A stretch of 64,000 nucleotides of DNA from AC-32 sp963763475. Its GTDB lineage: Bacteria > Actinomycetota > Thermoleophilia > Gaiellales > Gaiellaceae. The stretch's first letter is position 1. Each line of letters starts with the position of its first letter. The notes beneath the pieces were generated by a model. The model did not search any database. It was not told where the DNA came from and saw nothing but the letters and a program-made list of their open reading frames with translations. Location of the stretch: assembly GCA_963763475.1 (NCBI GenBank), contig CAVXOR010000003.1, positions 124,001 to 188,000 on the forward strand, in the 5' to 3' direction. Below are positions 16,123 through 25,168 of the stretch, one piece after another. Made by a program: the position numbers and the translations under genes.

Positions 16123-17382
16123 CTAGCGCGCCTCGCCCACCGCGGCGATCAGGTGGGCCGCCCGGGTCGTGCCGGGCTGAGCCTGGAGCCGCGCCGAGGC
16201 GGCGGCAAGGCGCGAACCGTCCGCGGCCAGCAGCTGCTCGATGGCCGCATGCAGCTCGCCGTCCTCGAACTCGTACGTCGGTAGCCGCACGCCGAAGCCG
16301 ACCTCCTCGATGCGCTGGGCGTTGTCGTACTGGTCCCAGAAGAGGGGCAGCACGACCATCGGCTTGCCGAAGTGGATCGACTCGGTGACCGTGTTGTTGC
16401 CCCCATGCGTGATCACGAGGTCGGCCTGCGGCAGGATCGCCGGTTGGGGCAGGAACTCGGAGCCGGTCATGTTCTGCGCGAGCTCGATCGAGTCGTGCTG
16501 CGGCCCTTTGCTGACGACGTAGCGGTGCGGCGTCTCGGCGAGTGAGCCGACGAGGCGGTTCATCAGCTCGACGTCGGCCGAGCCGAGGCTGCCGAGGCTG
16601 ACGTAGACGAGCGCGCCGTCGCCGGGAGGCGGCTCGAACTGCTCGTCTACCGCGCGCACGCACGAGTCGAGCCGGTGCCAGCGTTCGCCGAGCGGCCGCG
16701 AGCGCTCGTAGTCGGCCTCGGCGGGATAGAGGTAGAGGTTCAGGAACGGCGACTCGTGCACGAACTCGAGCTCCGGCAGGGGCGGTGCGCCCCGCGCCTC
16801 GCAGAAGGCCGAGAACTCGAGCTGCAGCGGCTCGTGCAGCTCCCGGTAGCGCTCGCGGAACTCGTCCCAGCCACTCTGGTTCCCGCTTGGGTAGCCGGAG
16901 AAGACCGGCGGCAGCGCCGGGTCCTTCAGCTCCAGCGGGTTGCAGGAGACGATCCGCACCCACGGCCGGCCCGAGGCGAGCACCGCCGGGAAGCCGACCA
17001 CGTTGTCCTGGACGATCACGTCCGGCTCGAGCTCGCCGAAGATCTCGGCGAGCCGCTCGTCCACGTAGCGAGCGCCGTCCACGAGTTCCTGCCAGACGGG
17101 GAGGACGAAGGTCTCGAGCTGCTCGATCGTCGGCTTGCGGAACTCGGGCGCGGTGTCGCGGACGAAGTCCTTCCAGAATTGGCCGGGCACCTCTTCGACC
17201 TCCGGAGCAGGCTTGAGGCGCATGAGCGCCTCTTCGAAGCCCTGTGCCTCGAGCGTGCCGGCAAACGACTCCTCGACCACGAACACGACCCGCTCGCCCC
17301 GCTCGAGCAGCACCCGGCCGATCCCGACGCAGTTGTTCGTCGGGCCGAAGGCGCCCTCGGGAAAGAAGACGAAGGTGCTCAA
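16123..17382 (-). CDS. Family 1 (MGT/UGT-type) glycosyltransferase
   Basis: A 419-residue GT-B enzyme. The C-terminal donor-binding domain holds ALVYVSLGSLGSADVELM and ADLVITHGGNNTVTESIHFGKPMVVLPLFWDQYDNAQ, the UDP-sugar motif of macrolide-type transferases (HGG...E...P...DQ..NA). The N-terminal acceptor domain begins with FVFFPEGAFGPTNNCVGIGRVLLERG. No secondary-metabolite cluster surrounds it. The TTG start overlaps the stop of the PLP lyase (TTGA), so the two are co-transcribed. Acceptor is unknown. Confidence 0.85.
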   Translation of the reverse strand: MSTFVFFPEGAFGPTNNCVGIGRVLLERGERVVFVVEESFAGTLEAQGFEEALMRLKPAPEVEEVPGQFWKDFVRDTAPEFRKPTIEQLETFVLPVWQELVDGARYVDERLAEIFGELEPDVIVQDNVVGFPAVLASGRPWVRIVSCNPLELKDPALPPVFSGYPSGNQSGWDEFRERYRELHEPLQLEFSAFCEARGAPPLPELEFVHESPFLNLYLYPAEADYERSRPLGERWHRLDSCVRAVDEQFEPPPGDGALVYVSLGSLGSADVELMNRLVGSLAETPHRYVVSKGPQHDSIELAQNMTGSEFLPQPAILPQADLVITHGGNNTVTESIHFGKPMVVLPLFWDQYDNAQRIEEVGFGVRLPTYEFEDGELHAAIEQLLAADGSRLAAASARLQAQPGTTRAAHLIAAVGEAR

Positions 17383-18335
17383 GCCAGGGCTTGCTCGAGG
17401 TCCGCCCAGAGCTCATCCGCGTCCTCGAGGCCGACGCTCAGGCGCAGCAGGCCCGGCGGGACGCGGTCGCCCTCCCAGCGCGTCCGCGTCTCGATCACCG
17501 ACTCGACGCCGCCGAGGCTGGTCGCGTTCCTGATCCGCCGCAGCGAGGTCTCGACCCTGCGCGCGGCCTCGCCGTTGGCGACGTCGAACGAGAGCAGGCC
17601 GCCGAAGCCCGGGTAGCGGACGATCTCGACGGCCGGGTGCGCGCGCAGGCGCCTCGCGAGCTCGGTCGCGCTCGCGGTGTGGCGCTCCATCCGCACCGGC
17701 AGCGTCTTCAGCGACCGGGAGAGCAGCCAGCACGGGTCCGGCGCGGCGACGATTCCGGTGCGGCCGCGGAAGTCACGGAGCCGCTCGGCGTCCTCGGGCG
17801 AGCGGCAGGCGACCGCGCCGAGCAGCACGTCGTGGTGGCCCCCGAGGAACTTGGTCGCGCTGTGAAGAGCGAAGTCGGCGCCGTGCTCGAGCGGCCGCAG
17901 GTAGACGGGTGTCGCGGCGGTCGAGTCGACCACGACGCGGGCCGGGGAGGCGACGGCGGACTCGAGGTCCGGCATGGTCAGGAACGGGTTCGAGGGCGCC
18001 TCCAGCCAGATGAGGTCGACGCCCTCGGGTGGCGGGCCGGTCTGGTCGAACTCGACGTGCCGGACACCCCAGCGCTCGAGCGCGTCGAACAGGACGCCGG
18101 TGCCGTAGTAGCCGCCGTCGGCGAGCGCGATCGTCTGCCCGGGCTCGAGGAACGCGAGCACGAGCGCCGTGGTGGCGCCGGCGCCGGAGGGGAACACCAA
18201 TGCGTCGCCGCCCTCGAGCTCGCCGAGCGCACGCTCCGCCGCCAGGCCGTTCGGATGCGCGTAGCGCTGGTAGTACAGCTCGCCCGGCTCGCCGTCGCGG
18301 TAGGGCCAGATCGTCGCGCGGTCGAGCGGCTCCAC
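17379..18335 (-). CDS. Cys/Met-metabolism PLP enzyme (cystathionine gamma-lyase/synthase type)
   Basis: A fold-type I PLP enzyme. Landmarks are YYQRYAHPNGLAAERALGELEGG, FPSGAGATTALVLAFL, VVVDSTAATPVYLRPLEHGAD, and the PLP lysine in LHSATKFLGGHHDVLLGAV. The start is taken as GTG 18335, 7 nt after a minus-strand TAGACT box, giving 318 residues. An upstream ATG at 18366-18368 is an alternative that adds 11 residues. It is somewhat shorter than typical (about 380). Divergence from a sulfate transporter operon fits a role in sulfur amino-acid metabolism. Confidence 0.85.
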   Translation of the reverse strand: MEPLDRATIWPYRDGEPGELYYQRYAHPNGLAAERALGELEGGDALVFPSGAGATTALVLAFLEPGQTIALADGGYYGTGVLFDALERWGVRHVEFDQTGPPPEGVDLIWLEAPSNPFLTMPDLESAVASPARVVVDSTAATPVYLRPLEHGADFALHSATKFLGGHHDVLLGAVACRSPEDAERLRDFRGRTGIVAAPDPCWLLSRSLKTLPVRMERHTASATELARRLRAHPAVEIVRYPGFGGLLSFDVANGEAARRVETSLRRIRNATSLGGVESVIETRTRWEGDRVPPGLLRLSVGLEDADELWADLEQALA

Positions 18336-18342
18336 GCCGGCG

Positions 18343-18348
18343 AGTCTA
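18343..18348 (-). promoter_or_regulatory. -10 box of leaderless PLP-lyase transcript
   Basis: The minus strand reads TAGACT, 7 nt before the GTG at 18335, matching the recurrent leaderless geometry of this window. It decides the choice of start over the upstream ATG. Confidence 0.45.
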
Positions 18349-18436
18349 GTCCGGAGAACCCCTCCCATTTGACGACGTCCGGTGATTCTGCCAATCTTCA
18401 TCAACTCCGTGGACAAACTTGAGATAAGGAGCGGGA

Positions 18437-19420
18437 ATGAGAGTGATTTGGATTGCTTTGATCGGGGTCGCACTCCTCGCCGGCTCCGCAGCAGGCGCGA
18501 CGCAGGGTGGCTCGGTCGACCTGGTCGCCTACTCGACGCCCAAGGACGCGTACGGGAAGATCATCTCCGCGTTCCAGAAGACGAAGGCGGGGAGCGGAAC
18601 CGACTTCAGTCAGTCCTACGGCGCCTCGGGCGACCAGGCCCGCGCGGTCGCGGCCGGGCTGAAGGCCGACATCATCGCGCTCTCGCTGGCACCGGACATC
18701 GACCTGCTGGCCGGCAAGGGTCTCGTCCCGAAGAACTGGGCCGCCAAGAGCCCGCGCCGCGGCGTCGTCTCCGACTCCGTCGTCGTCTTCGTCGTGCGCG
18801 ACGGCAACCCTAAGCGGATCAAGGGCTGGGGAGACCTGGTCAAGCCCGGCATCGAGGTGATCACGCCGAACCCGTTCACCTCGGGCGGCGCGCGCTGGAA
18901 CGTGATGGCCGCCTACGGCGCACAGCGCAAGGCCGGTAAGACGGACAAGCAGGCGATCGCCTACCTGAAGAAGTTCTTCCAGCACGTGCCCGTGCAGCCG
19001 GACAGCGCCCGCAACGCTCTGGCAGTGTTCTCGCAGGGCAAGGGCGACGTCCTGATCACCTACGAGAACGAGGCGATCTACGCCGAGAAGAAGGGCATCC
19101 ACACCGAGTACAAGACTCCGAAGTCGACGCTGCTGATCGAGACGCCGGCCGCGCTGACGAAGAGCGGCCTGACGAAGCCGGCGGCAAAGGCGTTCTACCG
19201 CTACCTCTGGTCGAGCACGGCCCAGAAGGCGTTCGCGGCTCAGGGTTATCGCCCCGTGGTCAAGAGCGTCGCCAGGAGCTACCACTTCTACAAGCCGCCG
19301 GGCCTGTTCACGATCACCACCGCCAAGCTCGGACTGAACGGCTGGACGAAGGTGAACCACCGCTTCTTCCACCCGCAGACCGGGATCGTGGCCAAGATCG
19401 AAAAGTCGCTTGGCCACTGA
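18437..19420 (+). CDS. Sulfate/thiosulfate ABC transporter, substrate-binding protein
   Basis: The 327-residue product resembles Sbp/CysP. A signal peptide (WIALIGVALLAGSAAGA, about 4-20) precedes VDLVAYSTPKDAYGKIISAF, then FSQSYGASGDQARAVAAGLKADIIALS and NPFTSGGARWNVMAAYGA, which form the oxyanion site. There is no lipobox cysteine, so membrane anchoring is unclear. AAGGAG at 18426-18431 is 5 nt before the ATG. It is the first gene of the operon and overlaps the first permease gene by 11 bases. Confidence 0.92.
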   Translation: MRVIWIALIGVALLAGSAAGATQGGSVDLVAYSTPKDAYGKIISAFQKTKAGSGTDFSQSYGASGDQARAVAAGLKADIIALSLAPDIDLLAGKGLVPKNWAAKSPRRGVVSDSVVVFVVRDGNPKRIKGWGDLVKPGIEVITPNPFTSGGARWNVMAAYGAQRKAGKTDKQAIAYLKKFFQHVPVQPDSARNALAVFSQGKGDVLITYENEAIYAEKKGIHTEYKTPKSTLLIETPAALTKSGLTKPAAKAFYRYLWSSTAQKAFAAQGYRPVVKSVARSYHFYKPPGLFTITTAKLGLNGWTKVNHRFFHPQTGIVAKIEKSLGH

Positions 19421-20243
19421 CGTAGCGAGGCTCGAACCGCCGGCTGTCGCGGCCTGGAGCCGCGGCGGCGGCGGGCTCGCGCGGGGGATCGCGATGGGCT
19501 ACCTCAGCATCGTGGTGCTGCTCCCGCTCGCCGCGTTGATCTGGGCCTCGCGGGCCGACGGCCTGGGAAGCCTCTGGCACCAGGCGACCGAGCCGGAGGC
19601 GCTGTCCGCGCTGAAGCTGACGCTCGCGCTGGCGGCGATCTGCGCGCTCGTGAACGCCGTCGCCGGCACCGCGATCGCGTGGGTCCTCGTGCGTGATCGC
19701 TTCCCCGGCCGCGGGCTCGTCGACGCGGTCATCGACCTGCCCTTCGCGCTGCCGACGATCGTGGCCGGGCTGACGCTGCTCGCGCTCTACGGGCCGGACG
19801 GGCCGTTCGGCGTCGACGTCGCCTTCACGCGGACGGGGACGCTGTTCGCGCTGCTGTTCGTGACGCTGCCCTTCGTCGTGCGCGCGGTGCAGCCGGTACT
19901 GCTCGAGCTCGACGTCGAGATGGAGGAGGCCGCCGAGTCGCTCGGCGCCGGCGCCTTCGGGGTCTTCCGGCGGATCGTCTTCCCGAACCTGCTGCCGGCG
20001 ATCCTCTCGGGCGTGGCGCTCGCGTTCGCGCGCGCCGTGGGCGAGTTCGGCGCGGTCGTGCTGATCTCCGGGAACCTGCCCTTCAAGACGGAGGTCTCGT
20101 CCGTCTACATCTTCCAGCAGGTCGAGTCCGACAACACCGCCGGCGCGGCGGCCGTCTCCGTGCTGCTGCTCGCGATCTCGCTCGGCGTGCTGCTCGGGAT
20201 CGGGGGCTTCAGACACTGGCGCACGAGGCACGACCGTGCGTAG
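19410..20243 (+). CDS. cysT: Sulfate ABC transporter permease CysT-like
   Basis: A 277-residue inner-membrane permease with about six hydrophobic helices. The EAA loop EEAAESLGAGAFGVFRRIVFP contacts the ATPase, and FARAVGEFGAVVLISGN is the CysT/CysW family signature. The start is TTG 19410, inside the end of the binding-protein gene. It overlaps the second permease by 8 bases. Together with its neighbours it forms a complete sulfate/thiosulfate importer. Confidence 0.92.
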   Translation: MATDVARLEPPAVAAWSRGGGGLARGIAMGYLSIVVLLPLAALIWASRADGLGSLWHQATEPEALSALKLTLALAAICALVNAVAGTAIAWVLVRDRFPGRGLVDAVIDLPFALPTIVAGLTLLALYGPDGPFGVDVAFTRTGTLFALLFVTLPFVVRAVQPVLLELDVEMEEAAESLGAGAFGVFRRIVFPNLLPAILSGVALAFARAVGEFGAVVLISGNLPFKTEVSSVYIFQQVESDNTAGAAAVSVLLLAISLGVLLGIGGFRHWRTRHDRA

Positions 20244-21027
20244 GTACCTGCTCCGGTTCGCCGCGCTCGGCTACCTGGCCGTGCTGCTGCTGGTGCCCGT
20301 GGGGTTCGTCTTCTACCGGGCCTTCGGCGACGGTCTCGCCCACGCCTGGGACGCGGTCACGACCGATCGCGCCGTGCACGCGCTCGAGCTGACCCTGATG
20401 TTGACGGCGATCGCCGTTCCGGCGAACACGATCTTCGGGATCGTGATGGCGCTCGCGCTCGTGAGGGGGCGCTTCCGCGGGCGCGGCGTGCTGAACGCCG
20501 TGGTGGACCTGCCGCTCGCGCTCTCACCGGTTGTCGTCGGCCTCGCGCTCTACCTGCTCTACGGCCGCGGCGGCTGGCTCGGCGGCCTCGCCGACCACGG
20601 CCTGAAGGTGCTCTTCTCGGTGCCGGGGATGGTGCTCGCGACGATGTTCGTGTCCCTGCCGTTCGTGGTGCGCGAGGTCGTCCCGGTCCTGCGCGAGATC
20701 GGCACCGAGCAGGAGCAGGCGGCCGAGACGCTCGGCGCGGCTCCGTTCCAGGTCTTCCGCCGGGTCACGCTGCCGGCGATCCGCTGGGCCGTCGCGTACG
20801 GCGTCGTGCTCACGACCGCGCGCTGCATCGGCGAGTTCGGCGCGGTCAGCATCGTCTCGGGCCGGATCGAGGGCCGCACCGAGACCCTCCCGATCTACGT
20901 CCAGTCGCAGTACGCGTTCGACTTCAACACCTCGGGGGCCTACGCGGCCTCGGTCGTGCTCGCGGTGATCGCGATCGCCACGGTCGTCCTGCTGCGCGTC
21001 TTCCAACCCAAGGAGGAGGTCCTGTAA
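20236..21027 (+). CDS. cysW: Sulfate ABC transporter permease CysW-like
   Basis: A 263-residue permease paralogous to the preceding one, with about six membrane helices. It has the EAA loop EQAAETLGAAPFQVFRRVTLP and TARCIGEFGAVSIVSGRIEG, typical of CysW. The C-terminus FNTSGAYAASVVLAVIAI also matches. It starts at GTG within the end of cysT, and its TAA stop shares a base with the cysA ATG (TAATG). Confidence 0.92.
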   Translation: MRRYLLRFAALGYLAVLLLVPVGFVFYRAFGDGLAHAWDAVTTDRAVHALELTLMLTAIAVPANTIFGIVMALALVRGRFRGRGVLNAVVDLPLALSPVVVGLALYLLYGRGGWLGGLADHGLKVLFSVPGMVLATMFVSLPFVVREVVPVLREIGTEQEQAAETLGAAPFQVFRRVTLPAIRWAVAYGVVLTTARCIGEFGAVSIVSGRIEGRTETLPIYVQSQYAFDFNTSGAYAASVVLAVIAIATVVLLRVFQPKEEVL

Positions 21028-22019
21028 TGAGCATCGCCGTGGTCGACGTCACGAAGAGCTTCGGCGATTTCGCCGCGCTGAAGAGCGTCTCGGTCGCGAT
21101 CCCCGAGGGGTCGCTGACCGCGTTGCTCGGCCCGAGTGGCAGCGGCAAGTCGACGTTGTTGCGCGTGATCGCCGGCCTCGAGCAGCCCGACGGCGGCCAG
21201 GTGCTGATCGGCGACGAGGACGTGACGGCGCGGCCGGCCCGCGAGCGGGGCGTCGGCATGGTGTTCCAGCACTACGCCGCCTTCAAGCACATGACGGTCC
21301 ACGACAACGTCGCCTTCGGGCTGACGGTGCGGAAGCGGCCGCGCAAGGAGATCGAGCGCCGCGTGCGCGAGCTGCTCGAGCTCGTCCAGCTCGAGGGATT
21401 GGCGAAGCGCTATCCGGCCCAGCTCTCGGGCGGCCAGCGGCAGCGCATGGCGCTCGCCCGCGCGCTCGCGGTCGAGCCGAGCGTCCTGCTCCTGGACGAG
21501 CCGTTCGGCGCCCTCGACGCCCGCGTGCGCAAGGAGCTGCGCGCGTGGCTGCGTCGGCTGCACGACGAGGTGCACGTGACGACGATCATCGTCACGCACG
21601 ACCAGGAGGAGGCGATGGAAGTCGCCGGCCAGATCGTCGTCCTCAACGACGGGCGCGTCGAGCAGATCGGGTCGCCGCGGGAGCTCTACGAGCGTCCGGC
21701 GAACGAGTTCGTGATGAGCTTCGTCGGGCCGGTCAACCGGCTGGGCGACACCTTCGTCCGCCCGCACGACGTCGAGCTCCTGCACGAGCCGAACGGCGAC
21801 GGCTCGTCGGAGGCGATGGTCGAGCGCGTCGTCCATCTCGGCTTCGAGGTGCGGGTCGAGCTCGTGCGCGAGGACGGCCAGCACCTGACCGCGCAGCTGA
21901 CCCAGGAGCAGGCCGAGCTGCTCGAGCTGGAGCGCGGCCAGATCGTCTACGTGCGGCCGTCGCGTGAGACGACCTTCAGTGCGGCTGCCAGGCGTCCGGA
22001 TCCGCAGCGATCCGGCTGA
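21027..22019 (+). CDS. cysA: Sulfate ABC transporter ATP-binding protein CysA
   Basis: A 330-residue ABC ATPase. Walker A is GPSGSGKST near 36-44, the signature LSGGQRQRMALARAL near 133-147, Walker B VLLLDEPFGALDAR and the switch histidine in VTHDQEEAME. After the ATPase core, the C-terminal TOBE-like part includes FVGPVNRLGDTFVRPHDVELL, characteristic of CysA. GGAGG lies a few bases before the ATG. Its last 44 bases overlap the 3' end of the convergent Rrf2 gene. Confidence 0.94.
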   Translation: MSIAVVDVTKSFGDFAALKSVSVAIPEGSLTALLGPSGSGKSTLLRVIAGLEQPDGGQVLIGDEDVTARPARERGVGMVFQHYAAFKHMTVHDNVAFGLTVRKRPRKEIERRVRELLELVQLEGLAKRYPAQLSGGQRQRMALARALAVEPSVLLLDEPFGALDARVRKELRAWLRRLHDEVHVTTIIVTHDQEEAMEVAGQIVVLNDGRVEQIGSPRELYERPANEFVMSFVGPVNRLGDTFVRPHDVELLHEPNGDGSSEAMVERVVHLGFEVRVELVREDGQHLTAQLTQEQAELLELERGQIVYVRPSRETTFSAAARRPDPQRSG

Positions 22020-22434
22020 CCTCGTCCGGCAGCTTCCCCGCGGCGACGTCGGCCAGCGTGACCGTCTCCAGCACCGCCCGCAGGTTGCCGCGCACCGCGA
22101 TCCAGACGTCGCGCAGCGGCTCGGCGACGCCCGGGTACTCGACCTGCTCGGGGCGCTCGCCACGCACGTTGGCAATCGGGCCCTCGACCGCGCGGATCAC
22201 GTCCGCGAGCGAGATCTCGGCGGGATCCTTGGCGAGCCAGTAGCCGCCCTCGGCGCCGCGCTGGCTCTGGACGAGCCCGGCGTGCTTGAGGTCGAGCAGG
22301 ATGTTCTCGAGGAACTTCAGCGGGATCTTCTGGGCCGTGGCGATGTGGTCGCCCTTGACCGGCCCCTCGCCTGCGGCCGCCGCGAGCTCGGTGCCCGCGC
22401 GGACGGCGTAGTCGACCTTGGCGGAGACTCGCAT
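21976..22434 (-). CDS. Rrf2-family transcriptional regulator, no cluster cysteines
   Basis: A 152-residue winged-helix regulator. The N-terminus MRVSAKVDYAVRAGTELA and IPLKFLENILLDLKHAGLVQSQRGAEGGYWLAKD are the Rrf2 DNA-binding domain. The three cysteines that bind Fe-S in IscR or NsrR are absent; the protein contains none. That resembles CymR, the cysteine-metabolism repressor, and its convergent position against the sulfate operon suggests the same theme. Target genes are inferred only. Confidence 0.88.
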   Translation of the reverse strand: MRVSAKVDYAVRAGTELAAAAGEGPVKGDHIATAQKIPLKFLENILLDLKHAGLVQSQRGAEGGYWLAKDPAEISLADVIRAVEGPIANVRGERPEQVEYPGVAEPLRDVWIAVRGNLRAVLETVTLADVAAGKLPDEVSRIAADPDAWQPH

Positions 22435-22455
22435 GCAGGCGAAATCTAGCCGGGG

Positions 22456-23884
22456 CTAGATCTCGACTTTGGCCGGCGTCGTCCGCTGCATAGGAGCGGT
22501 GGCCTGCTTGGGCTTGCGGCGCTCCGACTCCTTGGGCTCCGGGTGTCCGCTCGCGGACTCGGGCATGACGCGGTTCTTGCCGCCTCGCTTGGCGGCGTAG
22601 AGCGCTCTCGTCCGCAACAGCGACGAGCTCGTCCGCGGAGGGAAGCTCATCCTTCAGCGCGACCCCGAAGCTGGCCGTCACCTGCAGCACCTTGCCGTCC
22701 GGCAGCTCCACCGAGGTCGTCTCGAGCGCGGCCCGCAGTCGCTCGGCCAGCTTGAGCGCGCCCGGCAGATCTGTCTCGGGAAGGATCAACGCGAACTCCT
22801 CGCCGCCGTAGCGGCCCGCGAGATCGACCTGGCGGATCCCAGCGTGGAGGACCTGTCCGACCGCGCGCAGGACAGCGTCGCCGGCCTGGTGGCCATGGGT
22901 GTCGTTCACGTGCTTGAAGTTGTCCAGATCGAGGAGGACGAACGCGAGCGAGTCGCCGACGCGGTCCGCGCGGCGCCACTCGAGCACGAGCTCCTCGTCG
23001 AGCATCCGGCGGTTGGCGAGGCCGGTGAGGCTGTCGGTCGAGGCCTGCGAGGCCACTCGCCGGAAGTCGCCCATCAGGCGCATGATCGGACCGGCGAAGA
23101 GGAACGCGACTAGGATCAGCAGCGAGAAGGAGCCCAGCGCCGCGTAGCGCACGCGGGCCTGGTAGGGCGCAACGTTCGCGTCGATCACGTGCTTGGGTCG
23201 CAGCGCGATCAGGCGGGTGCCGTTCGCGTCCGGCACCAGTGCCGGCAGGCCCCGGTAGTCGACGCCGTGCAGCCGGACGACCCGACCCTCCGTCGTGAAG
23301 GCGCCGCCGCCGAGCACGTGGCCTCGCTTCGCCAGGACCAGCTTGTCTCCACGCCCGTGGGGCGCGTCGTGCGAGAGGCGTGCGGCAAGGCTCGGGCCGA
23401 GTGCGACGCTCGCGACGATCTTGGCGACGCGTTGCCCGTCGACCGTCAGCCAGATGAGGCGCTTCACGCCCGGTCCGGGATTGCTGCCGACGGCTCGCTT
23501 CGAGCCCAGGTAGATCGCCAGCCCCGGCGTGTGCCCGGCCACGCGGCGCAGAGTGGCGGTGTCGCGGGTGATGACGGCCCGCTGGACGACCGGCGAGCCC
23601 GCCAGGTCATGCGCGGTCGTGGAAGCGTTGTCACCGAGACGGCCCAGCTCGCGCAGCCCATTCTGGAGCTGGTCGCGCAGGGCGGAATCCGCCCGGGCCT
23701 GCTCGTTGCGCAGGGCGTTCGCCTGCAGGATCCGGACGGTCGAGACGATCGGGATCGCGCCGACGATCAGGACGCCGATCAAAAGCTGGATCGCGGAGCG
23801 CCGCGTGACCGAAGGCTTCGTCTGCCGCCGGCGGCGAGCCGCACGCTGCTGGTCGGCGGCCGTAGGGGTGGCCGCAGAGCTCAT
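22456..23884 (-). CDS. Membrane GGDEF protein, frameshifted near the 3' end
   Basis: A diguanylate cyclase-like protein. A membrane helix near residues 31-50, an extracytoplasmic domain of about 190 residues and a second helix lead to a GGDEF domain with STDSLTGLANRRMLDEEL and active-site RYGGEEFALILPE. After VAVAD the frame breaks. Dropping one base near 22606 restores the normal ending ALYAAKRGGKNRV and a stop at 22456, for 475 residues. As written, the protein would read on in the wrong frame over the Rrf2 gene. Sequencing error or a recent mutation are both possible. Confidence 0.8.
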
Positions 23885-23931
23885 CGGTCCCTTATCGGCC
23901 TCGAAACCGACCTGCTTGAGCGGGTCGATCC

Positions 23932-25061
23932 TCAGAAGTTCGAGTCCGGATGCCCCGATTCGGTGGCCGATCCCTGCGGCGTCCCCCAGACCAGATCCTT
24001 GGCCGAGGGATCGCGCGTGGGAGTGCCGGACGCCGTGCCGAGCACGATCGTCACGGTGCTGCCGCTGAGAGTCATCTGGGAGCCGGTGAAGAACGTGGTG
24101 CCTCCGCAGTAGTCGCCGTTCAGCTGGATCAGCCCGAGGGCGGTGAGGATCGAACCGTTGGACGGGTCGCGGACGGTGAGCACGTCGTCGTTGCCGTTGT
24201 CGTCGAAGCGCAGGGTCACCGAGGTCGCCGAGCCGTCCCAGCCCGAGAGGATCAGGTCGGGGTCGACCACGCCCGCGTAGACGAGCGTGAGCGAGTCACC
24301 TGCGTCGGGGCGACCGGTCTGGCCACCGCCGTTGACGGCGTCCACGTCGGCGGGCGCCGGCAGGCTCGGCGGAGGCGGAGGCGGAGGGGAGGCGGAGGTG
24401 GCGGTGGCACGAGCGGAGGCGGAGGCGGAACCGGAACCGGGGGCGGTGGGGGTGTAGGTGCGGGAGGAGGGGGCGGAGCAGGCGCAGGTGGGGGTGGCGG
24501 AGGCGGAGGCGGCACGGGAAGTGGCGACTGGGCAGGCGGCGGCGGAGGAGGAGGAACCGGGGTCGGCGCGGGCGACGGCGGGGCCGCCGGAGCCGGTGCG
24601 CTCAGCGGGGAGGTCGTCGGATCGAACTCGCGGCCGTGCTGCGGCAGGGGATTGTGGACGTTGTGGGCGGAGCCGGGCTTGTGTCCGGCGCGCCCGCGGC
24701 GCTGGGTGACGTAGACGACGGTCTGCTCGCGGATCTCTTCCAGGCGCACCTCGCGCACGATCTTCGGATCGACGACCGCGGCAGCCACGGTCCCTGCCGC
24801 AGTACCGCGCTTGTCTCCTCCCGAGCCGGGGGGCCCGCCCGTCGCCGCGGCTCCGAAGAGGAAGTCGCGCATCGGGCCGCCTCCGCCGGCGGTGCCCGAG
24901 ACCTCGGCGAAGATCGGTAGCCCGATCGTCAGCCAGAGGCCCAGCACGAGGGGGAGCGCGATCGCGAGCGGGGCAAGGCGGGACCGTGGGACGAGCACGG
25001 CGCGAGGCGCCGGTAACCGGCCGGGTCGATCAGGGGGTGTTCGCCGCATCAGGTCACGCAT
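23932..25061 (-). CDS. Membrane-anchored proline-rich envelope protein, apparent frameshift
   Basis: The first part has a basic N-terminus and a membrane helix (LAPLAIALPLVLGLWLTIGL), then a proline-rich linker of about 70 residues. The frame then shifts at the C4 run (GGGG on the plus strand, 24386-24389). One added base would join it to an acidic C-terminal domain that includes DSLTLVYAGVVDPDLILSGW and ends at 23932, for 376 residues. The C-terminal domain looks beta-rich and is not assignable. It is likely an envelope-spanning or surface protein. Confidence 0.6.
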
Positions 25062-25155
25062 AAGCCGCAGTTCCGCTCACGTACTTAAGGCTCCGCGATC
25101 TGAATCCGAGTCCCCCGGCCAGGGGATCCGGCCGGCACCCGTTCGGGGTAGGCGG

Positions 25156-25161
25156 TACATT
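25156..25161 (+). promoter_or_regulatory. -10 box of leaderless carboxylase beta-subunit transcript
   Basis: TACATT lies 7 nt before the GTG start at 25169, with no ribosome binding site in between. Confidence 0.45.
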
Positions 25162-25168
25162 CGCCGCC

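Noticed and set aside
16031..16130. An attachment site at the tRNA-Thr 3' end.
   Set aside because: No direct repeat of the tRNA 3' end and no integrase are adjacent. The neighbouring genes are ordinary.
18369..18436. A riboswitch (S-box type) before the sulfate transporter operon.
   Set aside because: Only 68 bases separate the divergent genes, too short for a SAM riboswitch, and no S-box core is present. A conventional ribosome site is clear.
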